Assembly: GCA_050485745.1 (NCBI GenBank)
Contig: JBJHBY010000069.1
Span: 1 to 14,852, forward strand
Length of the DNA: 14,852 bases
DNA from: JBJHBY01 sp050485745
GTDB taxonomy: Bacteria; Pseudomonadota; Gammaproteobacteria; Pseudomonadales; CAMLJR01
Reading direction: 5' to 3'
This document shows, in pieces, positions 1-6,528 of the stretch; the stretch's first letter is position 1; the number at the start of each line of letters is the position of its first letter. The notes beneath the pieces are model-generated. The model made no database searches. It saw only the letters and a list, made by a program, of their open reading frames with translations, and was not told the origin of the DNA. A program made the position numbers and the translations under genes.

Positions 1-384
1 CTCCACACCGGCCCGGCTGGCCGGGGTATCGTCGATGGGAGCAATGACCTTGACGAAGCCATCCTCCATGCCGACCTCGATACCGAGGCCACCAAATTCA
101 CCCGTGGTATTGATCTGCAGGTCGTCGAAAGACTCGGCATCGAGATACGCGGAGTGGGGATCGAGACCGCTGAGCATGCCGCGAATGGCGTTTTCCAGCA
201 GGGTGCGGTCGTCCACCTCCTCGACATAGCTCTGGCGAATCTGGTTGAAGACATCCGCAAAGGTGCGCAGGTCATCCAGGGGCAGCTCGCCCTCGTCGGC
301 GGCGGCATGTGCCGCAGCACTGATGCCAATGGCCAGCAGCAGACTCGCAGCGAGGCGCAGCCCATTATTCAGACGCTGTTGCAT
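1..384 (-). CDS. ctpA: S41 family carboxyl-terminal processing protease, N-terminal part (CtpA/Prc type)
   Basis: This is a partial gene: the start is at 384 and the reading frame leaves the window at base 1, so only the first 128 residues are present. Residues 1-28 look like a Sec signal peptide (basic start, LAASLLLAIGISAAAHA core). Next comes the family's usual N-terminal helical segment (FADVFNQIRQSYVEEVDD, then ENAIRGMLSGLDPHSAYLD at roughly 67-85). The start of the PDZ domain follows (TTGEFGGLGIEVGMEDG, then VIAPIDDTPASRAG). The catalytic Ser/Lys lie beyond the edge and cannot be checked. The family cleaves periplasmic or membrane proteins at their C-termini, and in Pseudomonas CtpA degrades cell-wall hydrolases. 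A GAGAGG ribosome site about 9 bases upstream supports this ATG. It lies 133 bases downstream of envC on the same strand, an arrangement also seen in Pseudomonas. Family identity is secure; the exact subgroup is inferred. Confidence 0.9.
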   Translation of the reverse strand, partial: MQQRLNNGLRLAASLLLAIGISAAAHAAADEGELPLDDLRTFADVFNQIRQSYVEEVDDRTLLENAIRGMLSGLDPHSAYLDAESFDDLQINTTGEFGGLGIEVGMEDGFVKVIAPIDDTPASRAGVE

Positions 385-457
385 GGAACGAAACCTCTCG
401 GGTGCGACACCGCTGCGACCTGCCGGATGGGGCCGCAAACATGCGGGCCGGCAAGGC

Positions 458-463
458 ATTGTA
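458..463 (-). promoter_or_regulatory. Possible -10 of a promoter for the S41 protease gene
   Basis: Reading the minus strand, TACAAT occurs in the 133-base gap between envC and the protease gene, about 75 bases before its start codon. I see no convincing -35 at 16-18 bases upstream. The protease may therefore also be read through from gpmI-envC. I see nothing else in this gap. Confidence 0.3.
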
Positions 464-517
464 ACCGCTTTGCGCCCGGCACTGCAGCCAGCGCATGCCG
501 CGGCCCCGGGGGCGCCG

Positions 518-1660
518 TCAACCGCGCCGGCACCAGCGTACCGGATCGGCCGGCTGGCCATTGTGGCGAATTTCAAAGTACAGGCTGGCCTGCTCGCGAC
601 CGCCGCTGTTGCCCACCGTGGCGATGACCTCGCCGGCACTGACCCAGGCGCCCGTCTCGCGCAACAGGCTCTGATTGTGGCCGTAGAGGCTCATGTAGCC
701 GTCACCGTGGTCGAGGATCACCAGCAGACCGTAGCCCCTCAGCCAATCGGAGAACACCACACGGCCATGGTGAATGGCGCGCACCCCGGCGCCCTCACTC
801 GCACGAATATTGATTCCCTGCCAGCGCATATCGCCGCCCTCGCGGCGACTGCCGAAGCTGTTGCTCGCCCGCCCACCCTCGACAGGCCAGGGCATCTGCC
901 CACGCATCTCGGCGAAGGGCCGCGCCGAGGCCGGCAGCTGCAGATTGGCCAGGGTCTCCTGCATGGCACTCAGCAGGCGCTCCAGTTCGCGCCGATCCCG
1001 CTCCAGGGCCTTGTATTCGGCATCCCCGTCGCGGATTTCCGTATTCAGCCTGGCGAGTTGCCGGCTGCGCTCCTCCTTCGCCGCCACCATATCCCTGCGC
1101 TGGCCCTCCAGTTCCCTGGCTCGCGCCTCCAGCGCTGCAGTGCGCTCGGCGATTGCGGGCTCAACCTTGTCGATCTCCACCAGCAGCGACCGGTACGCCT
1201 CGATCTCGCGAATGCGTGCCCGGTTGAAATAGTCGTAGTAGGCGAGGCTGCGGCTCAGGGTTTCGGGGGCTTCCTGGTTCAGCAGCAGCTTCAGCTTGCG
1301 CTCCCGGCCCAGTTGGTGCGCGGCGCGCACCTGATAGCCGATGCGCCGCTGCTGCTGGGCCCGGGCACTTTCCAGCTCGGCCCGTCGCGCCTGCAACTTC
1401 TTCAGTTCGGCTTCCTCGCGGGCTTTGGCGCGGGTGGTCTCGTCGATACGGGGCTGCAGTGCGCCGATGGCCTGTTCCGCCTTGCGCAGGGCGCTCTCCA
1501 CCTCGCTGCGCTCCCCGCGGGCACGCTCCAGCTGGCGATTGAGACGGGTCAGCTGCTGCTGCAGCTCGCGCAGCTGGGCGCGGGTTGCACGCTCGTCGGG
1601 TTCCGCCGGCAGCGGCCCGGCCAGCAGCAGGCACAACCCCAGCAGCAGGCCGCGACGCAT
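518..1660 (-). CDS. envC: Murein hydrolase activator EnvC (coiled coil plus degenerate LytM domain)
   Basis: EnvC is a periplasmic protein that activates the amidases AmiA/AmiB at the division septum so that daughter cells separate. The 380-residue product has a signal peptide (about 1-19, LLLGLCLLLAGPLPA). A long charged coiled coil rich in Glu, Arg and Gln follows (about 22-240), then a C-terminal LytM/M23 domain (about 278-376). The LytM domain lacks the zinc ligands of active M23 peptidases: the HxxxD position reads RWQGINI (279-285), and the final HxH reads YFEIRH (361-366). This is the known EnvC condition, so it should act as an activator and not as an endopeptidase. The start is 5 bases after the gpmI stop, indicating one operon. 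The gpmI-envC pair is conserved from E. coli to Pseudomonas. Length fits the family. Confidence 0.93.
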   Translation of the reverse strand: MRRGLLLGLCLLLAGPLPAEPDERATRAQLRELQQQLTRLNRQLERARGERSEVESALRKAEQAIGALQPRIDETTRAKAREEAELKKLQARRAELESARAQQQRRIGYQVRAAHQLGRERKLKLLLNQEAPETLSRSLAYYDYFNRARIREIEAYRSLLVEIDKVEPAIAERTAALEARARELEGQRRDMVAAKEERSRQLARLNTEIRDGDAEYKALERDRRELERLLSAMQETLANLQLPASARPFAEMRGQMPWPVEGGRASNSFGSRREGGDMRWQGINIRASEGAGVRAIHHGRVVFSDWLRGYGLLVILDHGDGYMSLYGHNQSLLRETGAWVSAGEVIATVGNSGGREQASLYFEIRHNGQPADPVRWCRRG

Positions 1661-1665
1661 CGCAG

Positions 1666-3216
1666 TCAGTTCAGGCGCAGCAGTGGCTGGCCGGTCATCT
1701 CCGCCGGCCGGGGCAGGCCGAGCAGAGCCAGCATGGTCGGCGCCACATCAGCCAACCGGCCACGATCGGTGGTCACACTGACCTTGCGCGGGCCAACATA
1801 GACGAACGGTACCAATTCGGTGGTGTGCTGGGTGTGAGGCTGACCGGCGACGTGATCCTGCATCTGTTCACAGTTGCCATGATCCGCGGTGATCAATGCC
1901 TCGCCGCCAACCTCCTCCAGGGCCTCCAGAACCCGGGCGAGACTGGCGTCGATCGCCTCGGCTGCCTTTACCGCGGCATCAAACATGCCGGTATGGCCCA
2001 CCATATCGCCATTGGCATAGTTGCAGATGATCACGTCATGGCGCTGCCCACGAATGGCCTCGACCAGGCGATCCGTGACCTCGGGCGCGCTCATCTCCGG
2101 CTGCAGGTCATAGGTGGCCACCCGGGGAGAAGGCACCAGCACGCGCTCCTCGCCCTCGAACGGCGCCTCGCGGCCACCGCTGAAGAAAAAAGTGACGTGC
2201 GCGTATTTCTCGGTCTCGGCAAGGCGCATCTGTGTCAGGCCCTGTCGCGCCAGCAGCTCACCCAGGGCGTTCTGCATGGACTCCGGCGGCCAGGCACATT
2301 CGGCCTGGATGTCCGCGGCATATTCGGTGGTCATGACGAAAGCCGCCAGACGCGGCCGCCGGCGCCGCTCGAAGCCACTGAAATGCTCTTCGGTGAACGC
2401 CCGGGTCAACTGCCGCGCCCGGTCGGCGCGGAAGTTCATGAACAGCACGGCGTCGCCATCGCCGATCCGCACCGGCGCCTCACCCTCCGCACAGACCACC
2501 GTCGCCTGCACGAACTCATCGTCCTCGCCGCGCTCATAGGCCGCATCGAGCGCAGCGCAGGCATCGGCAGTGCGAAAGGGCGCCTCGCCCTCGGTCAGCA
2601 GGCGGTAGGCCGTTTCGACCCGCTCCCAGCGCTCGTCCCGGTCCATCGCATAGAAGCGCCCGACAACACTGGCAATGCGCCCACAGCCGAGGGTTGCCAT
2701 GTGCGCAGAGAGTGCCTCGAGGGAGGGGCGGGCGCTGCGGGGTGGCGTATCGCGCCCATCCAGGAAGGCATGCACGAACACCTTGCGGGCACCGCGGTGC
2801 GCAGCCAGGTCGACAGCGGCACGGATATGGCGCTCGTGGCTGTGCACGCCGCCCGGGGACAGCAGGCCCATGATGTGAACACAACCGTCATTGGCGATCG
2901 CCTTGTCCACCGCCGCCGTGTAGGCCGGGTTCTCAAAGAATTCACCGTCCTCGATCGCCTTGTCGATACGGGTAATGCTCTGGTAGATGACGCGACCGGC
3001 ACCCAGGCTCATATGACCGACTTCGGAGTTGCCCATCTGTCCCTCGGGCAGACCCACGTCCAGCCCGGACCCCGACACCAGGGTATGGGGGGCCTCTTGC
3101 CAGAGCCGGTCCCAGGTTGGAGTCCGGGCATGGTGGATGGCATTGTCCTCGGGATCCTCACGGTGGCCCCAGCCATCGAGAATGATCAGTACCAGGGGTT
3201 TCTGCGCGTTCTGCAT
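1666..3216 (-). CDS. gpmI: 2,3-bisphosphoglycerate-independent phosphoglycerate mutase
   Basis: This enzyme interconverts 3- and 2-phosphoglycerate in glycolysis and gluconeogenesis through a phosphoserine intermediate, using two Mn ions. The product is 516 residues from the ATG at 3216, the normal family size. Visible motifs are the N-terminal metal site LVLIILDGWG (8-17), the catalytic serine in GQMGNSEVGH (Ser64), the substrate-binding segment GLLSPGGVHSHERH, and the C-terminal metal site ADHGNCEQM. A GTG at 3228, in frame, would add four residues. I prefer the ATG because KPLVLIILDG then sits as near the N-terminus as in relatives; neither start has a strong ribosome site. It is the first gene of the gpmI-envC unit, divergent from the yibN-grxC-secB unit. 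Confidence 0.95.
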   Translation of the reverse strand: MQNAQKPLVLIILDGWGHREDPEDNAIHHARTPTWDRLWQEAPHTLVSGSGLDVGLPEGQMGNSEVGHMSLGAGRVIYQSITRIDKAIEDGEFFENPAYTAAVDKAIANDGCVHIMGLLSPGGVHSHERHIRAAVDLAAHRGARKVFVHAFLDGRDTPPRSARPSLEALSAHMATLGCGRIASVVGRFYAMDRDERWERVETAYRLLTEGEAPFRTADACAALDAAYERGEDDEFVQATVVCAEGEAPVRIGDGDAVLFMNFRADRARQLTRAFTEEHFSGFERRRRPRLAAFVMTTEYAADIQAECAWPPESMQNALGELLARQGLTQMRLAETEKYAHVTFFFSGGREAPFEGEERVLVPSPRVATYDLQPEMSAPEVTDRLVEAIRGQRHDVIICNYANGDMVGHTGMFDAAVKAAEAIDASLARVLEALEEVGGEALITADHGNCEQMQDHVAGQPHTQHTTELVPFVYVGPRKVSVTTDRGRLADVAPTMLALLGLPRPAEMTGQPLLRLN

Positions 3217-3247
3217 GGCCTGTGTCACGTCAGTGGTTCAAGCGCGG

Positions 3248-3277
3248 ATTTTAGCGCGCCGGGGCCCGCGGGGTCAC
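3248..3277 (-). promoter_or_regulatory. Putative sigma-70 promoter for gpmI
   Basis: On the minus strand, GTGACC (3277-3272, 4 of 6 to TTGACA) is followed after 18 bases by TAAAAT (3253-3248). Transcription would start near 3241, about 25 bases before the gpmI ATG. It lies back to back with the promoter proposed for the rhodanese unit. Confidence 0.45.
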
Positions 3278-3284
3278 GCGACGG

Positions 3285-3313
3285 CTGAGAAATGGCGCGG
3301 GGATGTGTATACT
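3285..3313 (+). promoter_or_regulatory. Putative sigma-70 promoter for the yibN-grxC-secB unit
   Basis: CTGAGA (3285-3290, 4 of 6 to TTGACA) is followed after 17 bases by TATACT (3308-3313). The start point would be near 3320, leaving a leader of about 110 bases before the rhodanese gene. I see no regulator site or clear hairpin in that leader. Confidence 0.45.
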
Positions 3314-3431
3314 TGCCAGCTTTGTCGAGCTGGCGGAAGCCACCCGGTGCATCGTTGCGGGGGCAGCTGGACTGGGTCAAGGGCCGGGACCGGTCCTTGG
3401 ATGTCGCCTCGAATGGAGCGGGTACGCGCGC

Positions 3432-3848
3432 ATGGCGCTGTTTTTTGAGTTTCTCGGTGAGCAGTGGCTGCTGGTCGCCGCCCTGTTGGCCACCATCATG
3501 CTGCTGGTGTTCCATGAATCCCGGCGCGGCGGGGCCGCCCTGACGCCGCGCCAGCTGGTGGCACTGGTCAACCAGGAAAACGCCCTGGTGATCGACCTGC
3601 GCGAGCCCGCCGAGTACAAGCGCGGCCACATCGTCGATGCCATCAACCTGCCCTACAACAAGCTGGCGGAGCGCATCACCGAACTGGAGCGCCATCGGGA
3701 GCGCCCGCTGGTGATGGTCTGCCGCATGGGCACCCAGGCCGGGGCGGCCGGGCGCCAGCTCGCCGCGAAAGGCTTCCAGCGCGTGCATCGCCTCGGCGGC
3801 GGCGTTATGGAATGGCAGGCGCAGCAACTGCCACTGGTCAAGGACTAG
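3432..3848 (+). CDS. yibN: Membrane-anchored single-domain rhodanese (YibN-like)
   Basis: A 138-residue protein with one N-terminal membrane segment (about 12-27, WLLVAALLATIMLLVF) and a cytoplasmic-type rhodanese domain (about 37-135). The domain shows the DLREPAEYKRGHI motif (55-67), and the active-site loop CRMGTQAG carries the likely persulfide cysteine Cys97. It probably handles sulfane sulfur or acts as a thiol-dependent factor at the membrane; the substrate is unknown. The frame is open upstream to 3303. I chose the ATG at 3432 because it gives a proper membrane segment start and matches YibN length; the nearest GGAG (3415-3418) is a little far away. Context is diagnostic: yibN-grxC-secB next to divergent gpmI-envC is also the E. 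coli order. Function is inferred from family only. Confidence 0.85.
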   Translation: MALFFEFLGEQWLLVAALLATIMLLVFHESRRGGAALTPRQLVALVNQENALVIDLREPAEYKRGHIVDAINLPYNKLAERITELERHRERPLVMVCRMGTQAGAAGRQLAAKGFQRVHRLGGGVMEWQAQQLPLVKD

Positions 3849-3908
3849 GCTGGACGAAAAAATGGCCGCCGGCGACGATAACCCAAATAGTGTGCACAGG
3901 CCCTGCCC

Positions 3909-4217
3909 ATGGTGCTGATGTACAGCACTCGCTATTGCCCTTATTGTGTGAGGGCCCGGCACCTGCTCCAGCGCAAGCAGGTGCCCTTTCGGGAGATCCC
4001 GGTCGATGGCGATCCCGATGCGAGAGCAGAGATGCAGGCCCGCAGTGGCCGCCACACCGTGCCCCAGATCTGGATCGGCGAATATCACGTCGGCGGCTGC
4101 GATGAACTCTGGACACTGGAGCATCGCGGGGAGCTGGACGCGCTTCTGACGGCCGCCGGGGTCACCCCGACTGCCACACAACATGTTGATAAAAAAGAGG
4201 AAAGACTCAATGGCTGA
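3909..4217 (+). CDS. grxC: Glutaredoxin 3
   Basis: A 102-residue glutaredoxin that uses glutathione to reduce protein disulfides and mixed disulfides in the cytoplasm. The dithiol active site CPYC is at residues 10-13. The cis-proline motif TVPQIWI and the glutathione-binding GGCDEL follow in the expected places. The C-terminus carries about 20 residues beyond the E. coli protein (TPTATQHVDKKEERLNG), and its last codons overlap the start of secB by 8 bases, which suggests translational coupling. It begins 60 bases after the rhodanese stop; no strong ribosome site is visible before the ATG. Confidence 0.94.
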   Translation: MVLMYSTRYCPYCVRARHLLQRKQVPFREIPVDGDPDARAEMQARSGRHTVPQIWIGEYHVGGCDELWTLEHRGELDALLTAAGVTPTATQHVDKKEERLNG

Positions 4218-4686
4218 GAACGATCAGGCGCAAGCCGCCCAGCAACAGGCCGGCCAACAATTTGGCGTGCAGCGCGTCTACATCAAGGATCTGTCCTTCG
4301 AAACCCCGATGGGTTTTGAAGTGTTCACCAAACAATGGCAGCCGCAGATCAAGGTGGATCTCAATACCCGCAGCAGCAAGGCGGCGGATGATATCCACGA
4401 AGTGGTCCTGACCATTACTATCACCGCCAGGCTGGAAGAGCAGACCGCCTTCCTGGTCGAAGTGCAGCAGGCCGGCCTGTTTCTGGTTCGCGGCATCGAG
4501 GGCGAGCAACTACAGCAGGTGCTGGGCATCATGTGCCCCAACATCCTGTTCCCCTATGCCCGCGAGGCCATCGACAACCTGGCCAACCGCGGCAGCTTCC
4601 CTGCCCTGATGCTGCAGCCGGTAAATTTCGAGGCACTTTACCGGCAGGTACAGGAGCAGCAGGCCCAGCAGCAGCCCGCCAACTGA
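4210..4686 (+). CDS. secB: Protein-export chaperone SecB
   Basis: SecB is a tetrameric cytosolic chaperone that keeps preproteins unfolded and hands them to SecA. The 158-residue product shows the family landmarks: QRVYIKDLSFETP near the N-terminus, QPQIKVDLNT, ADDIHEVVLTITITA, the FLVEVQQAG strand, and the conserved CPNILFPYAREAIDNLANRGSFP block. The N-terminus (about 5-17) and C-terminus (about 145-157) are Gln/Ala-rich tails. The ATG at 4210 has a GAGGAAAG ribosome site ending 5 bases upstream. An in-frame ATG at 4183 lies inside grxC and before that site, so I reject it. It is last in the yibN-grxC-secB unit. In E. coli gpsA follows secB; here the next gene is convergent thiI. Confidence 0.96.
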   Translation: MAENDQAQAAQQQAGQQFGVQRVYIKDLSFETPMGFEVFTKQWQPQIKVDLNTRSSKAADDIHEVVLTITITARLEEQTAFLVEVQQAGLFLVRGIEGEQLQQVLGIMCPNILFPYAREAIDNLANRGSFPALMLQPVNFEALYRQVQEQQAQQQPAN

Positions 4687-4700
4687 TCCCACACTGACGG

Positions 4701-4743
4701 GGTGCCCGCGGGCCATCGCCCAAGACGAAGGCCTGCGGGCGCC
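4701..4743. terminator. Stem-loop between convergent secB and thiI
   Basis: A 14-bp stem (4701-4714 with 4730-4743, two G-U pairs) and a 15-base loop fill most of the 62 bases between the two stop codons. It would form on either strand and so could end both transcripts. Neither side carries a T-run, so it is not a canonical intrinsic terminator. It may act as an RNA 3'-end protector or work with Rho. Confidence 0.5.
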
Positions 4744-4748
4744 AACCC

Positions 4749-6191
4749 TTACGGCTGGTAGACCTTCACCCGCGCAAACCCCTGCCCGGCAAGATGCCCG
4801 GCGTGCAGGCGGCTCATGCTGCCGCGTTCGCAGTACAGCAGGTACAGCCGCTGCGGATCCAGCTCCGCAACCCGCCCCGGCAGCTCATAAAAGGGGATGC
4901 AGCGCACCGTCGTATTCGCCACCCGCAGGGGCTGCTCCCCGGCCTCCAGCGGGTGCCGTATATCAATGATCTCCGCGCNNNNNNNNNNGGTTTCGACGTC
5001 CACCTCCGCGGCCAGCGTGTCCATGACCCCGCTCACCGGCTCAATCTGCGCCTGGGCCAAAGCCTGTTCCAGCACCTGCATATCCAGCTGTGCCTCCTCG
5101 GTGGCAATACGCTCCGGCCGCGCCCGGGTAGTAGGCCTGACCGAAATCACGCCACAGTACTCCGGCATCGCCGCGGCGAAATCCGCCGTGCCGATCTCCC
5201 GGGCGATGCTGATGATGTCGGACTTGTGGCTGGTGATCAGCGGGCGCAGTACCAGCAACTCCGACACCGCGTCGATCACCCCCAGATTGGTCAGTGTCTG
5301 GCTGGACACCTGAGCCACACTCTCCCCCGTCACCAGGGCGGCGGCGCCGACCTTCGGCGCAAGCTGGCTGGCCGCGCGCAGCATCATGCGCTTCAGCACC
5401 ACCCCCATCTGCGAGGAGTGGACCTTGCGCAGGATTTCCGCCACCACGCCCTCAAAAGGAACCGAAATAAAGCGCAACTCCTGCTCCGCGGCATAGCGCT
5501 GCCACAGGTAGTGGCAAACCTGGCGCACGCCCAGCTCATGCTCGCGACCACCGAGGTTGAAGAATACGAAGTGTGTGGTCAGCCCGCGCCGCAGGCTGAG
5601 ATAACTGGCCACGGTCGAGTCATATCCGCCGGACATCAATGACAGCGCGGCTTCCTGGCTGCCCTGGGGGTAGCCTCCCAGGCCGGCAAAGCGACGCCTG
5701 ACCAGGATCAATTCGTCGTCACGGATCTCGATGCGCAACAACTCCTCGGGGCGCGCCAGATCAACCCCGGCCGCTTCGCTGTGGGCCAGCAAGTGGGCAC
5801 CGACATGGCGCTCAACCTGCTGAGAGGTGAAAGGGTGCTGCCCGCGGCGCTTGCAGCGCACGGCGAAGCGCTTGCCGCGCACCTGCCCGGCCCAGAGCCC
5901 GGTCACCCGCTCCGCAATATCATCCAGCCCGGCCAGCGGCACGGTCATGGTTTCCATGAAATGGGCGATACCACTGGTGCGCCGAAGGGTATCGATGACC
6001 GCTTCATCGACCGCGGCATCGGCGCCGCTGGTCTCCAGAACCAGGTGATCCCAGCTGCGCTGAACTTTCACTCCCGGATCGAGGGGGCGCACCCGGGCGC
6101 GCACGGATTGTTCCAGACGGCGCACCATCTGCTGGCGCACGGGCTTGCTCTTGAGAATGATTTCCGGAAAAAAACGAATGATCAACTGCAT
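4749..6191 (-). CDS. thiI: tRNA sulfurtransferase / thiamine sulfur carrier enzyme ThiI
   Basis: ThiI makes 4-thiouridine at position 8 of tRNA and, in this long form, supplies sulfur for the thiazole of thiamine. The ~480-residue protein has an N-terminal ferredoxin-like/THUMP region (about 1-165), then a PP-loop adenylating domain with SGGYDST (187-193). The conserved MPEYCGVIS holds Cys346. A C-terminal rhodanese domain carries the persulfide cysteine Cys454 in LYCERGSMSRL. I chose the ATG at 6191 (MQLIIRFFPEI) because it aligns with the E. coli start and because a -10 hexamer at 6225-6220 lies between it and the upstream in-frame ATG at 6263. No good ribosome site is visible. Ten undetermined bases (4979-4988) interrupt the linker between the PP-loop and rhodanese domains but leave the frame open. 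It is convergent with secB and divergent from glnA. Confidence 0.95.
   Translation of the reverse strand: MQLIIRFFPEIILKSKPVRQQMVRRLEQSVRARVRPLDPGVKVQRSWDHLVLETSGADAAVDEAVIDTLRRTSGIAHFMETMTVPLAGLDDIAERVTGLWAGQVRGKRFAVRCKRRGQHPFTSQQVERHVGAHLLAHSEAAGVDLARPEELLRIEIRDDELILVRRRFAGLGGYPQGSQEAALSLMSGGYDSTVASYLSLRRGLTTHFVFFNLGGREHELGVRQVCHYLWQRYAAEQELRFISVPFEGVVAEILRKVHSSQMGVVLKRMMLRAASQLAPKVGAAALVTGESVAQVSSQTLTNLGVIDAVSELLVLRPLITSHKSDIISIAREIGTADFAAAMPEYCGVISVRPTTRARPERIATEEAQLDMQVLEQALAQAQIEPVSGVMDTLAAEVDVETXXXXAEIIDIRHPLEAGEQPLRVANTTVRCIPFYELPGRVAELDPQRLYLLYCERGSMSRLHAGHLAGQGFARVKVYQP
4979..4988. other. Assembly gap: 10 undetermined bases inside thiI
   Basis: A run of ten N replaces three codons and one base, between VDVET and AEIIDIR of ThiI. 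The frame is the same on both sides. Compared from memory with the E. coli protein, this linker is about three residues short, so the true gap may be about 9 bases longer. Confidence 0.95.
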
Positions 6192-6219
6192 GACGAGGCC
6201 GGTTGGCGGGCAAAGGCGT

Positions 6220-6225
6220 ATTATA
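6220..6225 (-). promoter_or_regulatory. -10 element of the thiI promoter
   Basis: On the minus strand a perfect TATAAT sits 29 bases before the thiI ATG. Possible -35 hexamers at 16-18 bases (TACCTT, CCTTTG) are poor. Transcription would start near 6213, giving a leader of about 22 bases. Confidence 0.5.
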
Positions 6226-6277
6226 TCGCCCTGCAAGCCGGCAAAGGTACGGCGCCTCTGCAAGCGAGATACGCGGG

Positions 6278-6294
6278 CGCCTCGATTTGGTGCA
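6278..6294. promoter_or_regulatory. Weak NtrC-like site, distal, upstream of glnA
   Basis: This 17-mer ends in an intact right half-site TTTGGTGCA, and matches the enteric consensus TGCACTAAAATGGTGCA at 10 of 17 positions. Its centre (6286) is 21 bp, two helical turns, from the strong site at 6299-6315, and about -129 from the predicted glnA start point. Confidence 0.4.
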
Positions 6295-6298
6295 GATA

Positions 6299-6315
6299 TG
6301 CCCTACAATGGTGCG
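6299..6315. promoter_or_regulatory. Strong NtrC binding site upstream of glnA, enclosing a -10-like hexamer
   Basis: TGCCCTACAATGGTGCG matches the enteric NtrC consensus at 14 of 17 positions. Its centre lies at about -108 from the predicted sigma-54 start at 6415. I recall the main E. coli glnA NtrC site at the same distance. The hexamer TACAAT (6304-6309) inside the site could be the -10 of a housekeeping promoter like glnAp1, which NtrC would then block. No good -35 accompanies it. Confidence 0.75.
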
Positions 6316-6341
6316 AAGCGCAGCCTCGCCTTGTCTGCGAC

Positions 6342-6358
6342 TGCACCAAAACCACGCC
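6342..6358. promoter_or_regulatory. Second NtrC-like site, proximal to the glnA promoter
   Basis: The left half-site TGCACCAAAA is intact and the right half is weak: 11 of 17 to the consensus overall. The centre at about -65 from the start point and 43 bp (four turns) from the strong site puts it on the same face of the helix. Confidence 0.45.
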
Positions 6359-6388
6359 ATGTCAGGGGCTTAGCGCCCGCCGTTCGAT

Positions 6389-6404
6389 TGGCACAGGCCT
6401 TGCT
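6389..6404 (+). promoter_or_regulatory. Sigma-54 promoter of glnA
   Basis: TGGCAC-N5-TTGCT is a perfect match to the -24/-12 consensus, with the invariant GG (6390-6391) and GC (6402-6403) separated by the required 10 bases. Transcription would begin near 6415, giving a leader of about 114 bases. With NtrC sites upstream this is the equivalent of enteric glnAp2. It is the key element of the 337-base glnA-thiI gap (6192-6528). In the leader itself I see only the ribosome site, no riboswitch or attenuator. Confidence 0.92.
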
Positions 6405-6528
6405 TTATTGATTCCAGCAATGCCAACCCGCCCGGCTTCGAGTTGCGGCAGGCGGGGCGACAGACAACGCAACCCAAATCGGTTCGATACCCGCATCGGG
6501 AAGAATGTCACTCTGTGGAGGACCAGCA

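Noticed and set aside
497..517. GC palindromic stretch after the envC stop as a terminator
   Set aside because: The possible stem has almost no loop and no T-run, and the downstream protease gene probably shares the transcript.
245..1801. 518-codon open frame antisense to envC
   Set aside because: Low-complexity Leu/Ala/Gln/Arg-rich shadow of the coiled-coil gene envC.
1585..3288. 567-codon open frame antisense to gpmI
   Set aside because: It covers a clear gpmI, lacks a ribosome site, and its translation resembles no folded family.
6192..6263. 24-residue N-terminal extension of ThiI from the ATG at 6263
   Set aside because: A TATAAT promoter element lies at 6225-6220, and relatives begin at the MQLIIRFFPEI equivalent.
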